NCBI GenBank assembly: GCA_963815445.1
Contig: CAWFGV010000004.1
Span: 1 to 64,000 of the forward strand
DNA from: JANLYC01 sp963815445
GTDB lineage: Bacteria > Actinomycetota > Actinomycetes > Propionibacteriales > Nocardioidaceae
DNA: 64,000 nucleotides
Direction: 5' to 3'
Notes under the pieces: model-generated
The model's input: the letters and a program-made list of their open reading frames with translations, nothing else
What the model was told of the DNA's origin: nothing
The model's database searches: none
Program-made: the position numbers and the translations under genes
Part shown: positions 61,203-64,000 of the stretch, piece by piece
How the letters are laid out: each line of letters begins with the position of its first letter
Position numbering within the stretch: position 1 is the stretch's first letter

Positions 61203-62132
61203 TCAGTAGTACCAGGGGTAGTCCGACCAGTCCGGGTCACGCTTCTCGAGAAACGCGTCCCGTCCCTCGGCGGCCTCATCCGTCCCGTAGGCCAGCCGCG
61301 TCGCCTCTCCGGCGAACAACTGTTGCCCCACGAGGCCGTCGTCGACGAGGTTGAACGCGTACTTGAGCATCCGTTGGGCCGTTGGCGACTTCGCGTTGAC
61401 CTTCGCCGCCCACCCCAGGGCGACCCGTTCGAGCTCGGCGTGCGGGACGACCGCGTTGACCATGCCCATCCGGTGCGCAGCCTCAGCGTCGTACTCGTCG
61501 CCGAGGAAGAAGATCTCGCGGGCGAACTTCTGCCCGACCTGGCGCGCGAGGTATGCCGACCCGTAGCCGCCGTCGAACGACGCGACATCGGCATCGGTCT
61601 GCTTGAAGCGGGCGTGCTCCGCCGACGCGATGGTGAGGTCTGCGATGACATGCAGGCTGTGGCCACCACCGGCCGCCCAGCCGGGAACGACGCAGATCAC
61701 GACCTTCGGCATGAACCGGATCAGCCGCTGGCACTCGAGGATGTGCAGCCGGCCCAATCGGGCTCGATCCACCGTCGGCGTCGCTCCGCCGTCACGGGGT
61801 GCGCCGGTGTCGTACTGGTAGCCGGCCTTGCCGCGGATCCGCTGGTCACCTCCGGAGCAGAACGCCCAGCCGCCGTCCTTGGCCGAGGGACCGTTGCCTG
61901 TCAACAGCACGCAGCCCACGTCGGGACTCATGCGGGCGTGGTCCAGACAGGCGTACAGCTCATCGACGGTGTGCGGCCGGAACGCGTTGCGGACCTCCGG
62001 CCGATCGAACGCGATCCGCACGGTCCCCTGGTCGACCGCCCGGTGGTAGGTCACGTCGGTCAGGTCGTCGAATCCGTCGACGGGCCGCCAGGCGGAGGCG
62101 TCGAAGAGCTCAGACACGTCCGGTCCAGTCAT
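61203..62132 (-). CDS. menB: 1,4-dihydroxy-2-naphthoyl-CoA synthase
   Basis: 309 residues. Crotonase fold with FCSGGDQRIRGKAGYQYD, the characteristic MenB insertion, CVVPGWAAGGGHSLHVIADL and DGGYGSAYLARQVGQKFARE. It closes the second ring in menaquinone biosynthesis. TAGGGT (62144-62139) ends 6 nt before ATG 62132, suggesting leaderless mRNA. Other men genes are not in the window. Confidence 0.95.
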   Translation of the reverse strand: MTGPDVSELFDASAWRPVDGFDDLTDVTYHRAVDQGTVRIAFDRPEVRNAFRPHTVDELYACLDHARMSPDVGCVLLTGNGPSAKDGGWAFCSGGDQRIRGKAGYQYDTGAPRDGGATPTVDRARLGRLHILECQRLIRFMPKVVICVVPGWAAGGGHSLHVIADLTIASAEHARFKQTDADVASFDGGYGSAYLARQVGQKFAREIFFLGDEYDAEAAHRMGMVNAVVPHAELERVALGWAAKVNAKSPTAQRMLKYAFNLVDDGLVGQQLFAGEATRLAYGTDEAAEGRDAFLEKRDPDWSDYPWYY

Positions 62133-62141
62133 GGCGTGACC

Positions 62142-62675
62142 CTATCCAAGCGGCAAGGGTGGGAGCTCGAGACCCATCACCTGGACCTTCGGCGTGAGCT
62201 CGCCCAGCTTGCGCCAGCCGTGTGACGCGTAGAGGCGGACCGCCGGCGTATCGGCGTTGTCCGTACTCAGGAGCGCGCGATGCGCGGGTACGCCGTCGAG
62301 CAGGACATCGTGCAGCCGTCGGCCCAGGCCGTGGCGTCGGTGCTCGGGCGCCACCGCGAGCTCGACGAACTCGAAGTGACCGCCCAACCACTCGCTCGTC
62401 ACCTCGGCGGGCAAGGTGTCGTTGACCCAGTCGGTCCAGAACTGGCCGGGCTGACCGATGTAACCCCAGGCGAAGCCGGAGAGCTCGTCGCCTTCCCACG
62501 CGGCGGCGAGCCGGAACCCGTCACGGGTGCGGTGCCGGTCGAACAGGTCGGCCCGCCACTCCTCCAGATCCGGCCGGTCGCCGAACACGTCGTCATACAC
62601 GGCAAACACCTCGGCGGCGTACTGCGCAGCCTGCGCACCGTCCAACAGCTCGATCGTGGTGGATCGCGACTCCAT
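62142..62675 (-). CDS. GNAT N-acetyltransferase
   Basis: 177 residues. The acetyl-CoA loop is APEHRRHGLGRRLHD; a preceding FEFVELAVAPEHRR strand and LYASHGWRKLGE near the end fit the GNAT fold. The substrate is unknown. TACGCT (62688-62683) ends 7 nt before ATG 62675. It lies 9 bp from the menB start on the same strand. Confidence 0.88.
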   Translation of the reverse strand: MESRSTTIELLDGAQAAQYAAEVFAVYDDVFGDRPDLEEWRADLFDRHRTRDGFRLAAAWEGDELSGFAWGYIGQPGQFWTDWVNDTLPAEVTSEWLGGHFEFVELAVAPEHRRHGLGRRLHDVLLDGVPAHRALLSTDNADTPAVRLYASHGWRKLGELTPKVQVMGLELPPLPLG

Positions 62676-62721
62676 GGCGACGAGCGTAGCCGCGCAGCGG
62701 CCCCGCCGCGCCGCGTCGGGT

Positions 62722-63375
62722 TCAGACCGGATCAGGCGACTCGATCGAACCCGTCAACGCGGCGAGAAGTCCAAGGCGTGCCAGCTCGGAGTCGAGGATC
62801 TCCGGACCACCGTGCCGACCGAAGGCGATCATCCGATCACCCGACCCGAGCGGCGCGATGGCCACCGTGGTGGCGGAGAAGCCGTCCCAGTCCGCAGGAA
62901 TCTCCGGACGCGTCGCCTTCTCCACCGGAAACCACGCGACCGCGGCGGGCGGCAGCACCGGTGAGCCAGGCGATGCATGCACCGAAACGAGAAGGCCGTC
63001 CGTCGCGGTGGCCACCATCGCCCAGTCGCTGCGGAAGACGCCCGGCGCGAGCTCGGTCAGCCGGGCCGCGGCCCGTTCGGGATCTTCGGTGAGCAGCTCC
63101 ACCGCTTCGAGATCGAGGTGCAGGTTGCCGGCCGCGGCGTACCGCGACACCCACAGCACCCGTATGCCGTCCAGGCGTTGCACGGCCGAGACGACCATGT
63201 CGGGCATGACACCGTTGTCGAACTCGACGAACACGTCGTCGACAGCTGTGCCGTCGGAGCGCTGCTCGACGATCTCGATCGCGACGATGTTGGCGCCGGT
63301 CAGGCCGATGGCGGATGCGACGGCACCGAGCGAGCCCGGGACGTCCGGGAGCACGATCCGCAGGAGGTGACTCAT
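62722..63375 (-). CDS. ACT-domain protein
   Basis: 217 residues. N-terminal ACT domain (RIVLPDVPGSLGAVASAIG, then GANIVAIEIVEQ) and a second domain of unknown type (VSVHASPGSPVLPPAAVAW). ACT domains bind amino acids. Function unknown, but it is conserved in actinobacteria as a free regulatory protein. The ATG has GGAGC 1-2 nt upstream; no clear promoter. Confidence 0.8.
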   Translation of the reverse strand: MSHLLRIVLPDVPGSLGAVASAIGLTGANIVAIEIVEQRSDGTAVDDVFVEFDNGVMPDMVVSAVQRLDGIRVLWVSRYAAAGNLHLDLEAVELLTEDPERAAARLTELAPGVFRSDWAMVATATDGLLVSVHASPGSPVLPPAAVAWFPVEKATRPEIPADWDGFSATTVAIAPLGSGDRMIAFGRHGGPEILDSELARLGLLAALTGSIESPDPV

Positions 63376-63445
63376 GGCTCCATCGTGCCGACGGCGGATG
63401 TCGGATATGTTTCGGTCCGCATCGTGGGCGCCCGAACCCTGCCGC

Positions 63446-63503
63446 GAATTGCGGGAATCTGCAGGTCGACACGCCGGGCGACGCCTGCACTTTCCCGCAA
63501 TTC
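63446..63503 (-). terminator. Long hairpin after the permease gene
   Basis: GAATTGCGGGAATCTGCAGG (63446-63465) pairs with CCTGCACTTTCCCGCAATTC (63484-63503), 18 of 20 positions, around an 18-nt loop. It starts 10 bp beyond the permease stop, so termination is the simplest role. Confidence 0.65.
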
Positions 63504-63513
63504 CGGGGAGAGG

Positions 63514-64000
63514 TCAGGCGGCGGTCCGGCTCGGCTCGGCCTCCTGCCGACGCACGTGGGCGCGCCCCAGCACCAGGTAGAGGAGGAACGGGAGCACCAG
63601 CGCGAGGATGACGCCGAGGTTGGCGTAGGTCCACGGTCCGTTGAGCTTGGGACCCAGACCAAGCGGCTCGAGCAGGAACCCCTGCCAACCGAAGCCCTTC
63701 GCCTCGGGTGGATAACCGTCTGCCGCTGTGGACACGACCAGGCCCCATCCGAGCACCGTGCTCACGGCCATCAGGCCCACCGACACCAGGTTGACCGACC
63801 CGTAGCGGCCGCGCGGGTCCGCCAGGTCGACCGCGTCGTAGTCCTGCCGGCGCAGCAGCAGATCGGCGAGGTAGATGCCGCACCAGGCAGCGATCGGCAC
63901 CGCCAGCGTCACCAGGAACGCGAAGAACGGAGTCAGGAAGTCCCCGGCCACCCAGACGATGTAGATCGTGCCGATGATCATGATGACGCCGTCCAGCGCC
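63514..64000 (-). CDS. NCS1-type cytosine/purine permease, C-terminal part (runs off window)
   Basis: The last 160 or so residues of a membrane protein. Helices MIIGTIYIVWVAGDFLTPFF and IAAWCGIYLADLLLRR, with GRYGSVNLVSVGLMAVSTVL, are typical of the C-terminal half of NCS1 (purine/cytosine/allantoin) permeases. The frame is open through 64000 with no stop, so the gene continues beyond the window. It transports a nucleobase or related compound with sodium or protons. Confidence 0.85.
   Translation of the reverse strand, partial: ALDGVIMIIGTIYIVWVAGDFLTPFFAFLVTLAVPIAAWCGIYLADLLLRRQDYDAVDLADPRGRYGSVNLVSVGLMAVSTVLGWGLVVSTAADGYPPEAKGFGWQGFLLEPLGLGPKLNGPWTYANLGVILALVLPFLLYLVLGRAHVRRQEAEPSRTAA

Overview
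The window is 64 kb of GC-rich, densely coded chromosome from an actinobacterium. Evidence for this is a WhiB Fe-S regulator, a PASTA-domain penicillin-binding protein, Holin-X, CGNR and SigE-family genes, frequent GTG starts and many apparently leaderless genes. Gene order from about 10.3 to 30.5 kb (holin-X, ephE-like, marP, NUDIX, TlpA, nth, crp, MBL, RidA, small DUF4177-like gene, two ArsA-like ATPases, whiB4, ponA2, metallophosphoesterase) matches, from my knowledge of that genome, the Mycobacterium tuberculosis Rv3669-Rv3683 stretch. The blocks asd-ask, recR, ybaB-dnaX and tadA next to a tRNA-Ser also occur in that part of the M. tuberculosis map. Gene content suggests Nocardioidaceae (Nocardioides/Aeromicrobium-like); this is inference. 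I see no prophage, IS element, CRISPR array or plasmid gene.

Layout. 0-10 kb: a Tet/OtrA-type ribosomal-protection GTPase with an overlapping leader ORF, a methyltransferase ending in a 39-bp minisatellite, divergent ElaA-like and DUF952 genes, acetate uptake and activation (satP, acs), and an nhaA-CBS-NhaD-type cation transporter operon. 10-20 kb: holin-X and an alpha/beta hydrolase, then the minus-strand marP-NUDIX-TlpA-nth group, crp, two metallo-beta-lactamase-fold genes, NUDIX, RidA and a 52-residue protein. 20-31 kb: a hydrolase carrying a 54-bp minisatellite, a SigE-type sigma factor with a membrane partner, scoAB, the ArsA-like pair, whiB4, ponA2, yqeY, a metallophosphoesterase and tRNA-Pro. 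31-45 kb: asd-ask, recR, an acyl-ACP desaturase, ybaB, dnaX, SRP RNA, tRNA-Ser(GGA), an AlkZ-like protein, hydrolase, FAD oxidoreductase and a HerA-like ATPase. 45-54 kb: ParB-like/LytR_C/PAP2 genes, a K+ or Na+/H+ antiporter, a two-component system with a divergent secreted peptide, tRNA-Ser(CGA), tadA and upp. 54-64 kb: pntAB transhydrogenase, a secreted protein divergent from a CGNR regulator, a stand-alone molybdopterin oxidoreductase, menB, GNAT, an ACT protein and a truncated NCS1 permease.

The most unusual signal is a five-copy, roughly 80-bp intergenic element (3221-3300, 16192-16271, 19518-19597, 54045-54124, 54444-54523). Its first 40 bp are nearly invariant, it has a strong central dyad, and its second half is variable. 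Three of the five copies lie within about 50-160 bp of one of the three clear minisatellite arrays in the window, and the other two flank a 48-codon gene as inverted copies. Other points: at least 19 protein genes start 6-7 nt after a -10-like hexamer (mostly TANNNT), two tRNA-Ser genes have the same arrangement directly before their mature 5' ends, and two enzyme-family members have lost their defining catalytic residues.
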